Source: Rhodobacteraceae bacterium HTCC2083
GTDB taxonomy: Bacteria > Pseudomonadota > Alphaproteobacteria > Rhodobacterales > Rhodobacteraceae
NCBI GenBank assembly: GCA_000156115.1
Contig: DS995276.1
Location: 1,005,523 to 1,069,522, forward strand
Reading direction: 5' to 3'
Length of the DNA stretch: 64,000 bases
The notes beneath the pieces are model-generated. The model was not told the origin of the DNA and ran no database searches. It saw only the letters and a program-made list of their open reading frames with translations. Position numbers and translations under genes: made by a program. This document shows positions 1 to 9,181 of this stretch, piece after piece. Position 1 is the stretch's first letter, and each line of letters opens with the position of its first letter.

Positions 1-189
1 AATTGCCTGATCGGCGCAGGTGCTTTGATCACCGAAGGCAAGGTGATCCCCGATGGGTCGCTCGTGATGGGGGCCCCAGGCAAAGTGGTGCGCCAGCTCG
101 ATGCGGCTGCGATTCAAGGCCTCAAAGCGTCGGCGCTGCATTACCAAGATAACATGCGCCACTTTCGAGATGCTCTGAGAGCGATCTAG
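1..189 (+). CDS. gamma-carbonic-anhydrase / hexapeptide-repeat protein, 3' end only
   Basis: Only the last 62 codons lie in the window, in frame 1, ending at TAG 187-189. The segment reads N-C-L-I-G-A-G-A, then a [17 protein letters not shown] block, then a helical tail rich in Ala and Leu. That block is the last coil of the left-handed beta-helix in gamma-class carbonic anhydrases and related acyltransferases (YrdA/PaaY/CaiE-like). The metal-binding histidines would lie upstream, so catalytic ability cannot be judged. The next gene starts 74 bp downstream on the same strand. Confidence 0.8.
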   Translation, partial: NCLIGAGALITEGKVIPDGSLVMGAPGKVVRQLDAAAIQGLKASALHYQDNMRHFRDALRAI

Positions 190-263
190 GCTATGCGTTT
201 ATGTATGGCGGAACAGCTTGGATTCGGATGCTTTAGCATTCGACCAAAAAAGGAGAGACAAGC

Positions 264-1079
264 ATGAAACGCTTTTCATGGTTTAACGCCACCGCCCTGA
301 CGCTCGGCTTCGCGTTTCTCTACCTTCCCATGGTGATCCTCGTGATCTATTCGTTCAACGAGAGTAAACTCGTGACCGTCTGGGCGGGATTTTCCACCAA
401 GTGGTACGGCGAACTCCTCCAGAATGAAGCGTTCCTCAACGCAGCTTGGGTCACCATCAAAGTCGCTGTCTTCTCCTCCACACTCGCCACCATCCTCGGC
501 ACAATGGCCGCCTATGTCCTAGTGCGCGCGAACCGGTTCACAGGACGCACGCTCTTCTCAGGCATGATCTATGCACCGCTGGTCATGCCAGAAGTCATCA
601 CAGGTCTCTCACTCCTTCTGCTGTTCATCGGCATAGGTCTAGACCGCGGCGTACTCACCATCGTGCTCGCCCACACCACATTCGCGATGTGCTACGTCTC
701 TGTTGTTGTCTCCTCCCGCCTCGTCTCTTTTGACCGTTCGCTCGAAGAAGCGGCACTCGACCTTGGCTGTTCCTCTTGGCAAGCATTCCGCCTTGTCACA
801 CTCCCCATCATCGCGCCTGCAGTCATTTCCGGCTGGCTCCTCGCCTTCACACTCTCACTCGATGATCTGGTCATCGCCAGCTTCACAGCGGGCCCGTCCG
901 CGACAACACTCCCAATCAAAATTTTTTCTGCCGTGCGCCTTGGTGTCAGCCCTGAAATCAACGCGCTCTCCACAATCATGATCGCCATTGTCACCATTGG
1001 CGTGATTGGCGCATCGCTCATCTCCAAACAAGCGAGCCTGAAACAACAACGCGATGAACAAGCCGCCGCACGCGGATGA
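264..1079 (+). CDS. potI: ABC transporter permease, spermidine/putrescine type (PotI-like)
   Basis: A 271-residue inner-membrane permease of the type that carries polyamines or related amines. It has about six hydrophobic segments, the first at residues 10-32. The cytoplasmic EAA loop (E-E-A-A-L-D-L-G, about residues 161-168) is where the ATPase docks. The length is normal for PotC/PotI. An AGGAGA ribosome site lies just before ATG 264. The stop overlaps the start of the following amine-oxidase-like gene (ATGA), so the two are translationally coupled and an amine substrate is likely. The expected ATPase, binding protein and first permease are not in the window. The substrate is inferred. Confidence 0.85.
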   Translation: MKRFSWFNATALTLGFAFLYLPMVILVIYSFNESKLVTVWAGFSTKWYGELLQNEAFLNAAWVTIKVAVFSSTLATILGTMAAYVLVRANRFTGRTLFSGMIYAPLVMPEVITGLSLLLLFIGIGLDRGVLTIVLAHTTFAMCYVSVVVSSRLVSFDRSLEEAALDLGCSSWQAFRLVTLPIIAPAVISGWLLAFTLSLDDLVIASFTAGPSATTLPIKIFSAVRLGVSPEINALSTIMIAIVTIGVIGASLISKQASLKQQRDEQAAARG

Positions 1080-2401
1080 AACGCATTTACGAACCACGCG
1101 CCTATGGCCCTGAACCCATTAAACATGGCTTTTGGCAAACGACGATAGAAACGCTCGATCAGCCCGCTCTTCAAGGCACGCATCAAACGGACGTCGCTAT
1201 CATTGGTGGCGGTTTCACAGGTCTCAACGCGGCGCTGCATCTGGCAGAGGACGGTATTGACGTCACATTACTAGACGCGGAAACTATTGGTTGGGGCGCA
1301 TCTGGTCGCAATGGCGGGTTTTGTTGTCTGGGCGGTGGTATCCTTGACGACAAACAGATCGACAAGGTTCACGGACGCGACGCACGTCGTGATTGGCGTA
1401 CCGCAGAAAAGGACGCAATCGCGCACGTTGCCTCCCTACTTGAGCGTTTCAAGATCGACGCTGATACGCACTCTAACGGCGAAACACTGCTCGCACACAA
1501 ACCCAAGTGCATCACAACACTCGAACCTCACGCGCAAGAGGTGACGGAAAACTACGGGGTTGAGCCGATCCTTATCCCACAAAGCGAACTCGCAAATCTT
1601 GGATTATCCGGTCCATTTCATGGCGCTTTGACCATCCCGATTGGCTTTGGCCTGAACCCCCTGAAATACGCGCTGGGAATTGCACGGGCCGCGATCAACG
1701 CTGGCGCACGATTATATGCCTACTCCCCCGTCACACGTATCGAGCAAGGCGCGCGATTCACGCTACACACCCCTCAGGGAAAGCTCACTGCCAAACGTTT
1801 GATAATCGCCACCAACGGGTATTCGTCCGAGGACATTCCAGACTGGCTCGCCGCGCGCTATTTGCCGGTGCAATCGAGCGTTCTTGTCACCCGCCCATTA
1901 AGCGACAATGAACTGAACGCGGCCGGATGGACCTCTGATCAAATGGCTTTCGATAGCCGTAATCTCCTACATTATTTCCGCCTCATGCCAGATCGTCGCT
2001 TCCTCTTTGGCATGCGCGGCGGAATCTTTGCCAACAAACGCGCTGATGCGAAAATCAAACGGCTCATCCGCGCGGACTTTGAGGATATGTTCTCCGCTTG
2101 GAAACACGTAGACGCGCCGCATCTGTGGTCCGGCCTCGTCTGCATGAACGCCAAAGGCGCGCCCTTTACCGGGCAGATCCCAGAGATGCCCGGTGCGTTT
2201 GCTTCGCTGAGTTATCATGGCAACGGCGTCGCGATGGCCAGCTATTGCGGCACGCTTCTGGCGGATCTGGTGCAAGACAAACCACCGCGCTACCCCTATC
2301 CTGACGTCCTAAAAAGCATACCAGCAAGAATCCCGCTAGGGTCAAAACGCCGATGGCTCTTACCGCCTATCTATACCGGAATGGGCATAGTAGATCGCTG
2401 A
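1076..2401 (+). CDS. FAD-dependent amine oxidoreductase (PuuB/OrdL-like)
   Basis: A 441-residue protein of the D-amino-acid-oxidase (DAO) fold. An N-terminal dinucleotide site (D-V-A-I-I-G-G-G-F-T-G-L, about residues 39-50) is followed by the W-G-A-S-G-R-N-G-G-F motif typical of gamma-glutamylputrescine oxidases and related OrdL proteins. A C-terminal FAD-contact segment reads S-Y-H-G-N-G-V-A-M-A. The start codon overlaps the stop of the upstream permease, so uptake and oxidation of an amine are coupled. Known family members oxidise gamma-glutamyl-putrescine or similar secondary amines, releasing an aldehyde and H2O2. The exact substrate here is inferred. Confidence 0.85.
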   Translation: MKRIYEPRAYGPEPIKHGFWQTTIETLDQPALQGTHQTDVAIIGGGFTGLNAALHLAEDGIDVTLLDAETIGWGASGRNGGFCCLGGGILDDKQIDKVHGRDARRDWRTAEKDAIAHVASLLERFKIDADTHSNGETLLAHKPKCITTLEPHAQEVTENYGVEPILIPQSELANLGLSGPFHGALTIPIGFGLNPLKYALGIARAAINAGARLYAYSPVTRIEQGARFTLHTPQGKLTAKRLIIATNGYSSEDIPDWLAARYLPVQSSVLVTRPLSDNELNAAGWTSDQMAFDSRNLLHYFRLMPDRRFLFGMRGGIFANKRADAKIKRLIRADFEDMFSAWKHVDAPHLWSGLVCMNAKGAPFTGQIPEMPGAFASLSYHGNGVAMASYCGTLLADLVQDKPPRYPYPDVLKSIPARIPLGSKRRWLLPPIYTGMGIVDR

Positions 2402-2427
2402 TCGATTCATCTTGCCAAATCCCGCCC

Positions 2428-3351
2428 TTAGCCTTGCGGTGTCAACGTCGGCCGCGCTTTGCCACGCTTTAATCCCAACGCGCGTTCGCGCCATATGATC
2501 AGAAGCCCAGAGAGGATCACAATCGCAGATCCAAGCAACATTTGCGGCGTGGGTACGTCTGCGAAGAACACATAGCCAATTATCATCGCAAACAGGATCG
2601 AAGCGTAATCAAACGGCGCGATCACAGCGGCGTCTGCAAAACGGTAGGCCGAGGTGATGAAAATCTGCGCAACCCCGCCGATCAACCCTGCGCAAATTAG
2701 CATTGCAATCGCCCCTGCGTCAGGCATGGTCCAACCAAAGGGTAGCGTTAAAAGCGACAGAAGCGTCGTCGTCATCGAAAAGTAGAACACGATTGCCGCG
2801 GTCTGCTCCGTCTGCGCCAAACGTCTGATGTGGATCTGTGCCAACGCGCGAAACATCGCGGAGGCCAGCACCAGGATCACCCCGATTTGCGCAGAACTTT
2901 CCATAGCACCGCCTGAGGAGATCGAAAGGCGCGGTGCCAAGATCACTACCACACCGACCAAGCCCAAAAGAACCGCCGACATCCGATAAACGCGCAGGCG
3001 TTCGCCCAAGATCAATGCTGCAAAAATCACCGTCATTAGCGGCGCGGCAAAGCCGATGGCCGTTACGTCCGGCAAAGGCAGATAGGCGAGCGAGGAAAAG
3101 CCAAAGCCCATGCCGCACACGCCAATCAAGCCACGCCACACGTGGCCCATCGGACGTGACGTTCGCAATCCTGTGCGCAAATCATGACGCCACATCAACC
3201 ACCCAAGGATTACAGGCAATGCAAAGAAGGATCGAAAGAACATCGCCTGACCCGTCGGCACGTCCTCTGTCGTCGCTTTGATCAGCGCAGACATGACAAC
3301 AAAAAGAACGACGGATGCGAGTTTAAGCGCGATGCCAGTGAATGAGGACAT
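2428..3351 (-). CDS. DMT-superfamily transporter (EamA family)
   Basis: A 307-residue integral membrane protein with about ten hydrophobic segments arranged as two EamA repeats, one in each half. It belongs to the drug/metabolite transporter superfamily (RhaT/YdcZ-like exporters). It converges on the FAD oxidase gene, with 26 bp between the stops. Members export amino acids, nucleosides or drugs; nothing in the sequence fixes the substrate. Confidence 0.85.
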   Translation of the reverse strand: MSSFTGIALKLASVVLFVVMSALIKATTEDVPTGQAMFFRSFFALPVILGWLMWRHDLRTGLRTSRPMGHVWRGLIGVCGMGFGFSSLAYLPLPDVTAIGFAAPLMTVIFAALILGERLRVYRMSAVLLGLVGVVVILAPRLSISSGGAMESSAQIGVILVLASAMFRALAQIHIRRLAQTEQTAAIVFYFSMTTTLLSLLTLPFGWTMPDAGAIAMLICAGLIGGVAQIFITSAYRFADAAVIAPFDYASILFAMIIGYVFFADVPTPQMLLGSAIVILSGLLIIWRERALGLKRGKARPTLTPQG

Positions 3352-3389
3352 ACCCCATCGCTATACCAGCATCGCACACGTTGAAAGGG

Positions 3390-3893
3390 TTACTCTGCCG
3401 CGCGTCGTGGCAACACCCAATTAGGGCGGATAAAGTGGCAGGTATACCCATTTGGCACCCGCTCTAGATAATCCTGATGCTCTGGTTCCGCTTCCCAGAA
3501 ATCACTGACTTTCTCCAGCTCTGTGACGACCTTACCGGGCCAAAGACCAGAGGCATCGACATCCTCAATCGTATCCAATGCAACGTCTTTCTGCGCTTCG
3601 TCGACATAATAGATGGCGGAGCGATAGCTTAACCCGCGATCATTGCCCTGACGGTTTGGCGTGGTGGGGTCATGGATCTGAAAAAAGAACTCCAAAAGCG
3701 CGCGATAAGTAATGCGCGCAGGATCGAAGATGATCTCAATCCCCTCCGCATGTGTGCCATGATTACGATAAGTCGCGTTTGGCACATCGCCGCCCGTATA
3801 GCCAACGCACGTGGAAATCACCCCATCCATCTTGCGGATCAGATCTTCCATTCCCCAGAAACATCCGCCTGCTAAAACTGCGCGTTCATTCAT
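3390..3893 (-). CDS. msrA: peptide-methionine (S)-S-oxide reductase
   Basis: A 167-residue MsrA. The catalytic motif G-C-F-W-G is at residues 10-14 with nucleophile Cys11, and the family block G-Y-T-G-G follows. It reduces the S epimer of methionine sulfoxide in the cytoplasm using thioredoxin. Its start overlaps the stop of msrB by four bases, so both epimer-specific enzymes come from one mRNA. The only other cysteine past residue 40 is in the C-terminal Y-T-C-H-F-I segment, which could act as the resolving cysteine. Confidence 0.95.
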   Translation of the reverse strand: MNERAVLAGGCFWGMEDLIRKMDGVISTCVGYTGGDVPNATYRNHGTHAEGIEIIFDPARITYRALLEFFFQIHDPTTPNRQGNDRGLSYRSAIYYVDEAQKDVALDTIEDVDASGLWPGKVVTELEKVSDFWEAEPEHQDYLERVPNGYTCHFIRPNWVLPRRAAE

Positions 3894-4339
3894 TCAATAT
3901 CCTCCACTTGATCCAAATATTTGCTGTAACCTTCGCCCTCCATCTCGTCCTTATGAACGAAGCGCAATGAGGCGGAGTTGATACAATAGCGCAGGCCACC
4001 ACGATCTACGGGCCCATCATTAAAGACATGCCCCAAATGACTATCACCATGGCTAGAGCGCACTTCTGTACGGATCATCCCATGCGTTGTGTCGCGCACC
4101 TCGTTGACGAACTCATGCACCAACGGCTTGGTAAAAGAGGGCCAGCCGCACCCACTCTCGTATTTGTCGGAAGAGGCAAACAGTGGCTCGCCGGATACGA
4201 TATCCACGTAAATCCCCGGCTCCTTATTGCCAAGGTACTTCCCTGTGCCGGGCCGCTCCGTCCCGCTTTCTTGTGTGACGCGATACTCTTCGGGGTTCAG
4301 CGTTGCGACTACATCCATATCTTTGTGATACTCGGCCAT
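3890..4339 (-). CDS. msrB: peptide-methionine (R)-S-oxide reductase
   Basis: A 149-residue MsrB, first gene of the msrB-msrA pair. The catalytic cysteine is Cys119 in R-Y-C-I-N-S-A-S-L, and the likely recycling cysteine is Cys64 in S-G-C-G-W-P-S-F. The two CxxC pairs that bind structural zinc in many MsrB proteins are absent: the usual second CxxC is S-S-H-G-D-S here. It is therefore the zinc-free subtype. It repairs the R epimer of methionine sulfoxide and complements MsrA. Confidence 0.95.
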   Translation of the reverse strand: MAEYHKDMDVVATLNPEEYRVTQESGTERPGTGKYLGNKEPGIYVDIVSGEPLFASSDKYESGCGWPSFTKPLVHEFVNEVRDTTHGMIRTEVRSSHGDSHLGHVFNDGPVDRGGLRYCINSASLRFVHKDEMEGEGYSKYLDQVEDIE

Positions 4340-4401
4340 GGCTTTCTCCTACTATGCTTGTTCCTATTAAATGGGGCGTTGGCGTAAAAATCAAAGCAAG
4401 A

Positions 4402-4436
4402 TTTCAATCCGCGCGCGGCGCCGTGAGCGATTGAAA
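4402..4436 (-). terminator. possible hairpin terminator after the hydantoinase gene
   Basis: Eight-base inverted repeats (TTTCAATC at 4402-4409, GATTGAAA at 4429-4436) enclose a GC-rich core. They sit just downstream of the minus-strand hydantoinase gene. In that direction the hairpin is followed by T-rich sequence. The rest of the 140-bp interval from 4340 to 4479 shows nothing recognisable. Confidence 0.35.
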
Positions 4437-4479
4437 CATGACATTGATACTACCGCGCACGCTGCTTATCTCTCAAGTG

Positions 4480-6480
4480 TCAGCTTGCGATCCTTGGACG
4501 CCCCGATGCTTCCACTGAAATCACCGCTTCAATAAACACATCCCGCGCTTCTGCCTGTGCTGTTGTGACATCGCGATGCGCATGCACATGAATGTCCTCA
4601 GCACCAGACCCTTGCGCATCCGCCAAAGCTTGTGCGCGTAAATGGTCCTCTAGCGCGTTCAACGCCAGCTCACCGTCAGCGTAGTCCTCCGGCCCGCTTT
4701 CAAAATGCGCGCGATAACGACCTTCGCTTGGCGCAGTCACTATGCCTTGCCTGCGCATCGTCACGCGGCCAACAACGGCCCCGATCGCATTCGCAACACC
4801 GCCATGTTCAGGCAAGATTGCCTCGCATCCCAGACGCGCACCAACCGCAGGATAGTAGCTCATCGCAGAGGCCCCAAGCCCAACAATCGGCAGGTTCAAA
4901 CCAGCATCTATGCGCAGCAAACCACGATGCTGATCCATTCCCATGCGCATCAATGTATGTTGAGCCAGATCGCTGGGAGAGTGGGTGAACTCTTCGTTTT
5001 CTTCTGAAAAAGCGGTCTCTAACAAGGCTAAAACAGTTTGCTCCGTCAGTTGATCAATGACGATCTGCGCCATCACATCCGCCACAGGTGCCAGCATATC
5101 ACCAGCACCCGTGCGCCGACGCCCCATCAAGCAGAGCGCCTTCTTGGCAGCCTCAACATCCCAAACTTCGATGCGCCCTAAAGCATGGCTCGCATCGCTT
5201 GGCGTCAATGCTGCGATCTGCACTAGCCCGCGTTCGACAAGGCGCTTCAACGCTTGCGCCTCGATGCGGTTTTTCAGGGCATGTCCCATCGGCAAGACAT
5301 TGGTGCCAATCCGCTCCAGCAATGCAGTTTCCCGCGCGCCCAAACCGTCAACACTCAATCCTTTCACGACACGCACGAACCGCCCATCATGCTCTCCCGG
5401 CACAGTGCTGCGCATTTGCGCATCAAGGGCAGCGTGCACCACGTCAGGCGCATCAAGCGCGATCAGGGAAACAGGCACAACGCGCCTCGGCCCCAGCGTG
5501 ACACCGCCCTTCAAACCAGAACCGATGAAATGCACTTCACTATCACCACCTAGCCCATGCGTGCGCATGGCAACAGCCTCGACCATCGTGCGATATGGCC
5601 CCACTTGCGCCCCCATCGGATCAATCGCAGGCCGCCCGTCTCGCAGCACGGCGATGTCCGTCGTTGTGCCTCCAATATCCGACACCAACGCATGATCCGC
5701 TCCCGTTAACCAACGCGCGCCGACGATGGACGCAGCAGGCCCGCTGAGGATCGTTTCAATGGGACGCTCACGCGCCATATCAGACCCTATTAAGGCCCCA
5801 TCGCCACGTACGACCATCAAAGGTGCATCAATGCCAAACCGCTTCAACGTTGCTTGCGCTGAGCCAATCAGCCCGTCGATCATCCCAATCAAACGCGCAT
5901 TCAAAAGCGCCGTCATCGCCCGCTTGGGCCCGTTTAACTTAGCGGAGAGCTGATGCGACGCACTCACAGGCACGCCTAGAAATTCCGAAACAAGCGACAT
6001 CGCGGCCAACTCATGCGCGGGATTGCGCGTAGCAAATTGTGCAGCGACAGCAACGGCTGATACATCTGAATGTGTCTCTAAAAAGCGCTTTAGTGCATCT
6101 TTACCAAGCGGCGCAGCCTCGCCTCCCGCGTGATTATGCCCCCCTTCAAGGATCAGCACAGGATCGCCTTTCAAAGCATCACGCAGACCATGCGTATCAA
6201 GATCGCGCTCTTTGAAGCCAATATAGATCAACGCCACGCGCCCGCCCTGACCCTCGACCAAAGCATTCGTTGCCAAAGTCGTAGAAAGCGACGCCATTGC
6301 GACGTCACTCGGGTCAACGCCACTCTCGCTCAAAACCGCTTCAATCGCGCCGCCAATCCCAAGCGATAGATCGTGCTTCGTCGTCAGCGATTTAGCCGAG
6401 GCCACAACATCACGCTCGTCGCGCAACAGCACAGCATCCGTATACGTGCCACCAGTATCCACACCCAGCAAAAGCGCCAT
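4480..6480 (-). CDS. hydantoinase/oxoprolinase family protein (HyuA-like)
   Basis: A 666-residue protein of the HyuA/oxoprolinase-A family, an actin-like ATPase fold that opens hydantoin or 5-oxoproline rings. The N-terminus L-L-G-V-D-T-G-G-T-Y-T-D is the phosphate-1 loop. A second nucleotide block S-D-I-G-G-T-T-T-D lies near residue 266. The length is normal for a stand-alone A subunit. No hyuB-type partner is adjacent, which is unusual for a two-subunit hydantoinase, so the partner is elsewhere or the enzyme acts on another substrate. Confidence 0.85.
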   Translation of the reverse strand: MALLLGVDTGGTYTDAVLLRDERDVVASAKSLTTKHDLSLGIGGAIEAVLSESGVDPSDVAMASLSTTLATNALVEGQGGRVALIYIGFKERDLDTHGLRDALKGDPVLILEGGHNHAGGEAAPLGKDALKRFLETHSDVSAVAVAAQFATRNPAHELAAMSLVSEFLGVPVSASHQLSAKLNGPKRAMTALLNARLIGMIDGLIGSAQATLKRFGIDAPLMVVRGDGALIGSDMARERPIETILSGPAASIVGARWLTGADHALVSDIGGTTTDIAVLRDGRPAIDPMGAQVGPYRTMVEAVAMRTHGLGGDSEVHFIGSGLKGGVTLGPRRVVPVSLIALDAPDVVHAALDAQMRSTVPGEHDGRFVRVVKGLSVDGLGARETALLERIGTNVLPMGHALKNRIEAQALKRLVERGLVQIAALTPSDASHALGRIEVWDVEAAKKALCLMGRRRTGAGDMLAPVADVMAQIVIDQLTEQTVLALLETAFSEENEEFTHSPSDLAQHTLMRMGMDQHRGLLRIDAGLNLPIVGLGASAMSYYPAVGARLGCEAILPEHGGVANAIGAVVGRVTMRRQGIVTAPSEGRYRAHFESGPEDYADGELALNALEDHLRAQALADAQGSGAEDIHVHAHRDVTTAQAEARDVFIEAVISVEASGRPRIAS

Positions 6481-6595
6481 GACTGCCTCCCAAATTCACA
6501 TCTGCCATACCAGCAAAACGCGACACGTCCCGCCTGTTTGCGCCGCCTTAAGCTTCATATTTCAAAATAAACTTCCCGCGGAGCGTCATACACTC

Positions 6596-7627
6596 TCAAG
6601 CAAGCCGCGCACTTGCCCAACGCGCCGCATCTGCAACCGCGTCATCAGGATCATCGACCAGTGCGGCGGCCACCTCTTTAAGTTCAGGCCTACCAGAATT
6701 GCCAATCGCATAGAGCACATTACGCACGAACCGGTCCCGCCCGATCCGCTTGAGCGGCGAGCCAGAAAACAACATCCGAAACGACGCATCATCCAGTGCC
6801 GCGAGCTCCGCGAGACGCGGCGCTTTCAACTCTTCTCGAGCCGCATAGCGCAACTCGCGCGCGTCAACCGCGAACTTATTCCAAGGGCAGACCGCCAAGC
6901 AATCGTCACACCCGTAAATCCGGTTGCCCATCAACACGCGTAACTCTTCGTCTACAGGACCCTTATGCTCAATCGTCAGATAGGAGATGCACCGTCGCGC
7001 ATCCAACTGATAGGGCGCAGGGAAGGCCTTGGTCGGACAAACATCCAAACACGAAGAACAGGACCCGCAATAATCAACCTCTGCTTCATCCGAAGGCAGC
7101 TCCAAAGTCGTAAAAACAGACCCTAAAAAGAACCAATTGCCCATTTTCCGGCTCACAAGGTTCGTGTGTTTGCCTTGCCATCCAAGACCCGCAGCGGCAC
7201 CCAAAGGTTTCTCTGGCACAGGTGCGGTGTCCACGAACACTTTCACCTCTCCACCGCTTTCAGCAATCAACCAACGCGCCAAACGCTTCAGTCGCTTTTT
7301 CACCAGATCATGATAATCTTTATTCTGCGCATAGACCGAAATCGCACCGAGATCAGGGTGCCGCAAAATCTCTAAAGGATCATGGTCTGGTGTATAACTT
7401 TCACCTAGCATTATCACCGACCGCGCATCCGGCCAAAGTGCCGCCGGATTGCTGCGCCATTGCACACGCTCTGCCATCCAGCCCATTTGGCCGTGACGCT
7501 CTTTTTCTAGGAACGTGTTCAGCCGTTCGGGAACCTGCGGCACGTCCCAAGGGCGACAAATACGACAGGCGTCAAACCCGATCTCATGCGCCTCTGCGAC
7601 GAGCCTGATTTTAAGATCAGAAATCAA
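6596..7627 (-). CDS. queG: epoxyqueuosine reductase
   Basis: A 343-residue cobalamin- and iron-sulfur-dependent enzyme that makes the last step to queuosine in tRNA. Two ferredoxin-like cysteine clusters are visible, [12 protein letters not shown] and C-D-D-C-L-A-V-C-P, giving two 4Fe-4S sites. A C-terminal HEAT-like segment begins near residue 280. The length fits the family. Its 5' end overlaps the 3' end of the upstream GST gene by 11 bp, so the two are co-transcribed. Confidence 0.95.
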   Translation of the reverse strand: MISDLKIRLVAEAHEIGFDACRICRPWDVPQVPERLNTFLEKERHGQMGWMAERVQWRSNPAALWPDARSVIMLGESYTPDHDPLEILRHPDLGAISVYAQNKDYHDLVKKRLKRLARWLIAESGGEVKVFVDTAPVPEKPLGAAAGLGWQGKHTNLVSRKMGNWFFLGSVFTTLELPSDEAEVDYCGSCSSCLDVCPTKAFPAPYQLDARRCISYLTIEHKGPVDEELRVLMGNRIYGCDDCLAVCPWNKFAVDARELRYAAREELKAPRLAELAALDDASFRMLFSGSPLKRIGRDRFVRNVLYAIGNSGRPELKEVAAALVDDPDDAVADAARWASARLA

Positions 7628-8282
7628 GATCGTTGTAGTGCGCAGACGGCGGGAAACCGGGTACCTGATCGGACAAAATGGACCGGAACGCAGGGCGCGA
7701 TTTAATCTTCGCGTACCAATCTTTCACAGTCTCGGATCGCGACCAATCCACATCAGAACTATAATCAAGCGAAGACAAATGCGCAGCCGCCGCAAAATCT
7801 GCAATCGACATAGCATCCCCCGCAAGCCAGCGACGATGATCCAACAGCCACGCCATATAATCAAGGTGATATTTGATCGTGCGAGCACCCTCTTTCACAT
7901 TCTTACTGTCAGGGTAGCCCTGCTTCATCAGCTTCTTATTCACCCGCTCGTAGAGCAATTTGGACGTGACTTCCTGATGAAATTTATCATCAAACCACGC
8001 CACCAAACGCCGCACTTCGTAGCGCCCTTCCGCACTGCTTGGCATAAGCGGTGGTGTGGGGTTCTTCTCTTCAAGGTACTCGCAAATGGCCATACTATCG
8101 GGCATCGTGCGACCATTCATCTTGAGGATCGGCACCTTGCCAGCAGGATTGCGGCGCATGAAATCGGGATCGGCCTCCCAATAGCGTTCTTCGACCAGCT
8201 CAACATCAATCTTCTTTTCAGCAAGCACCAGACGGACCTTGCGACAAAAAGGAGAGAGCGGAACGTGATACAGACGGGCCAT
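7617..8282 (-). CDS. glutathione S-transferase family protein
   Basis: A 221-residue cytosolic GST. The N-terminal thioredoxin fold carries L-S-P-F-C-R-K-V-R, with the conserved cysteine, and later G-K-V-P-I-L with the cis-proline that binds glutathione. An all-helical C-terminal domain follows from about residue 85, including the S-I-A-D-F-A-A capping box. It lies upstream of and overlaps queG. Family members conjugate or reduce electrophiles with glutathione; no specific substrate can be read. Confidence 0.9.
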   Translation of the reverse strand: MARLYHVPLSPFCRKVRLVLAEKKIDVELVEERYWEADPDFMRRNPAGKVPILKMNGRTMPDSMAICEYLEEKNPTPPLMPSSAEGRYEVRRLVAWFDDKFHQEVTSKLLYERVNKKLMKQGYPDSKNVKEGARTIKYHLDYMAWLLDHRRWLAGDAMSIADFAAAAHLSSLDYSSDVDWSRSETVKDWYAKIKSRPAFRSILSDQVPGFPPSAHYNDLDF

Positions 8283-8342
8283 AGGGACTAAAGCTAACTC
8301 AAAATTACATGCGTCTCTGAATGCCCCGCATTGCGTCCAAGT

Positions 8343-9101
8343 TCAATCCTGAAAACAAGCCGCTCGCCCGTCGCGGCGGATCGTAGCTGCACCATCAATG
8401 ATCTGGCGGGTGCGTTTGCGCAAATAGTTTGACGGTCGCGACGCGCTACGCTTTTTAGGGGAGGGCAAGATAGCCGCCAAGCGCGCGGCTTGCGTTGCGC
8501 TTAGATTTTCGGGACCGACGCCAAAGTAGTGACGCGACGCGGCCTCCACGCCAAAGACACCGTCGTCAAATTCGGCGATGTTTAGGTAGACTTCAAGAAT
8601 ACGCTCTTTCGTCCAGATCAGTTCCACGATGGGCGTCATCGCTGCTTCCAGCGCTTTGCGCACATAGCTACGACCATGCCAAAGGTAGACGTTCTTGACG
8701 ACCTGTTGACTTAGCGTCGACGCACCCCGCGTACCGCCAGAATCCACCGCAGCACGGATCGCGGTCATGTCAAACCCCCAGTGCTGGCAATAATTCGCGT
8801 CCTCGGCAGCAACCACAGAGCGGGCCATAACGGATGCAATGTCTTCTATGTCCACCCATTCATGATCGACCTCCGCACCGATACGCAGCTCTTCACTTCG
8901 CATGTAGGGTGTCTTGTTAGGGTTTGCCCAAACATAGAGACAGATCCACGAAAGCATCGCAGCAACAATCAATAGAGTGACGCGCACCGCCCAACGCCGC
9001 ACAAACATCCGACCTGCCGTGATCCGCGCTGCAAGGGGGCGTTTCACTTTAGACTTGGACGTTTTCTTAGCGGTCGTTGTTTTCTTTGCTGTGCGTGCCA
9101 T
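8343..9101 (-). CDS. mtgA: monofunctional peptidoglycan glycosyltransferase
   Basis: A family-51 glycosyltransferase that polymerises lipid II in the periplasm. A basic Lys/Thr-rich N-terminus precedes one membrane anchor, followed by the catalytic block with A-E-D-A-N-Y-C-Q-H-W (catalytic Glu) and the S-T-L-S-Q-Q-V-V-K-N motif. I chose the ATG at 9101 (252 residues), where the M-A-R-T-A-K-K start lies. A longer reading from 9170 would run through the gltB terminator hairpin and adds a sequence with no family likeness. It ends in a Cys-containing tail. Confidence 0.92.
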   Translation of the reverse strand: MARTAKKTTTAKKTSKSKVKRPLAARITAGRMFVRRWAVRVTLLIVAAMLSWICLYVWANPNKTPYMRSEELRIGAEVDHEWVDIEDIASVMARSVVAAEDANYCQHWGFDMTAIRAAVDSGGTRGASTLSQQVVKNVYLWHGRSYVRKALEAAMTPIVELIWTKERILEVYLNIAEFDDGVFGVEAASRHYFGVGPENLSATQAARLAAILPSPKKRSASRPSNYLRKRTRQIIDGAATIRRDGRAACFQD

Positions 9102-9133
9102 AAGAAACTGTTTATCGCGTGCGCTACAAATGC

Positions 9134-9164
9134 AAAACGCCCGAAGCAGAACCTCGGGCGTTTT
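9134..9164 (-). terminator. intrinsic terminator of the glutamate synthase operon
   Basis: A perfect 11-bp inverted repeat (9134-9144 and 9154-9164) with a 9-nt loop. The arms begin with CG-rich sequence and end in four T residues on the minus strand. It lies 17 bp past the gltB stop and before the start of mtgA. Confidence 0.8.
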
Positions 9165-9181
9165 TATCATTTCAGTTGCGC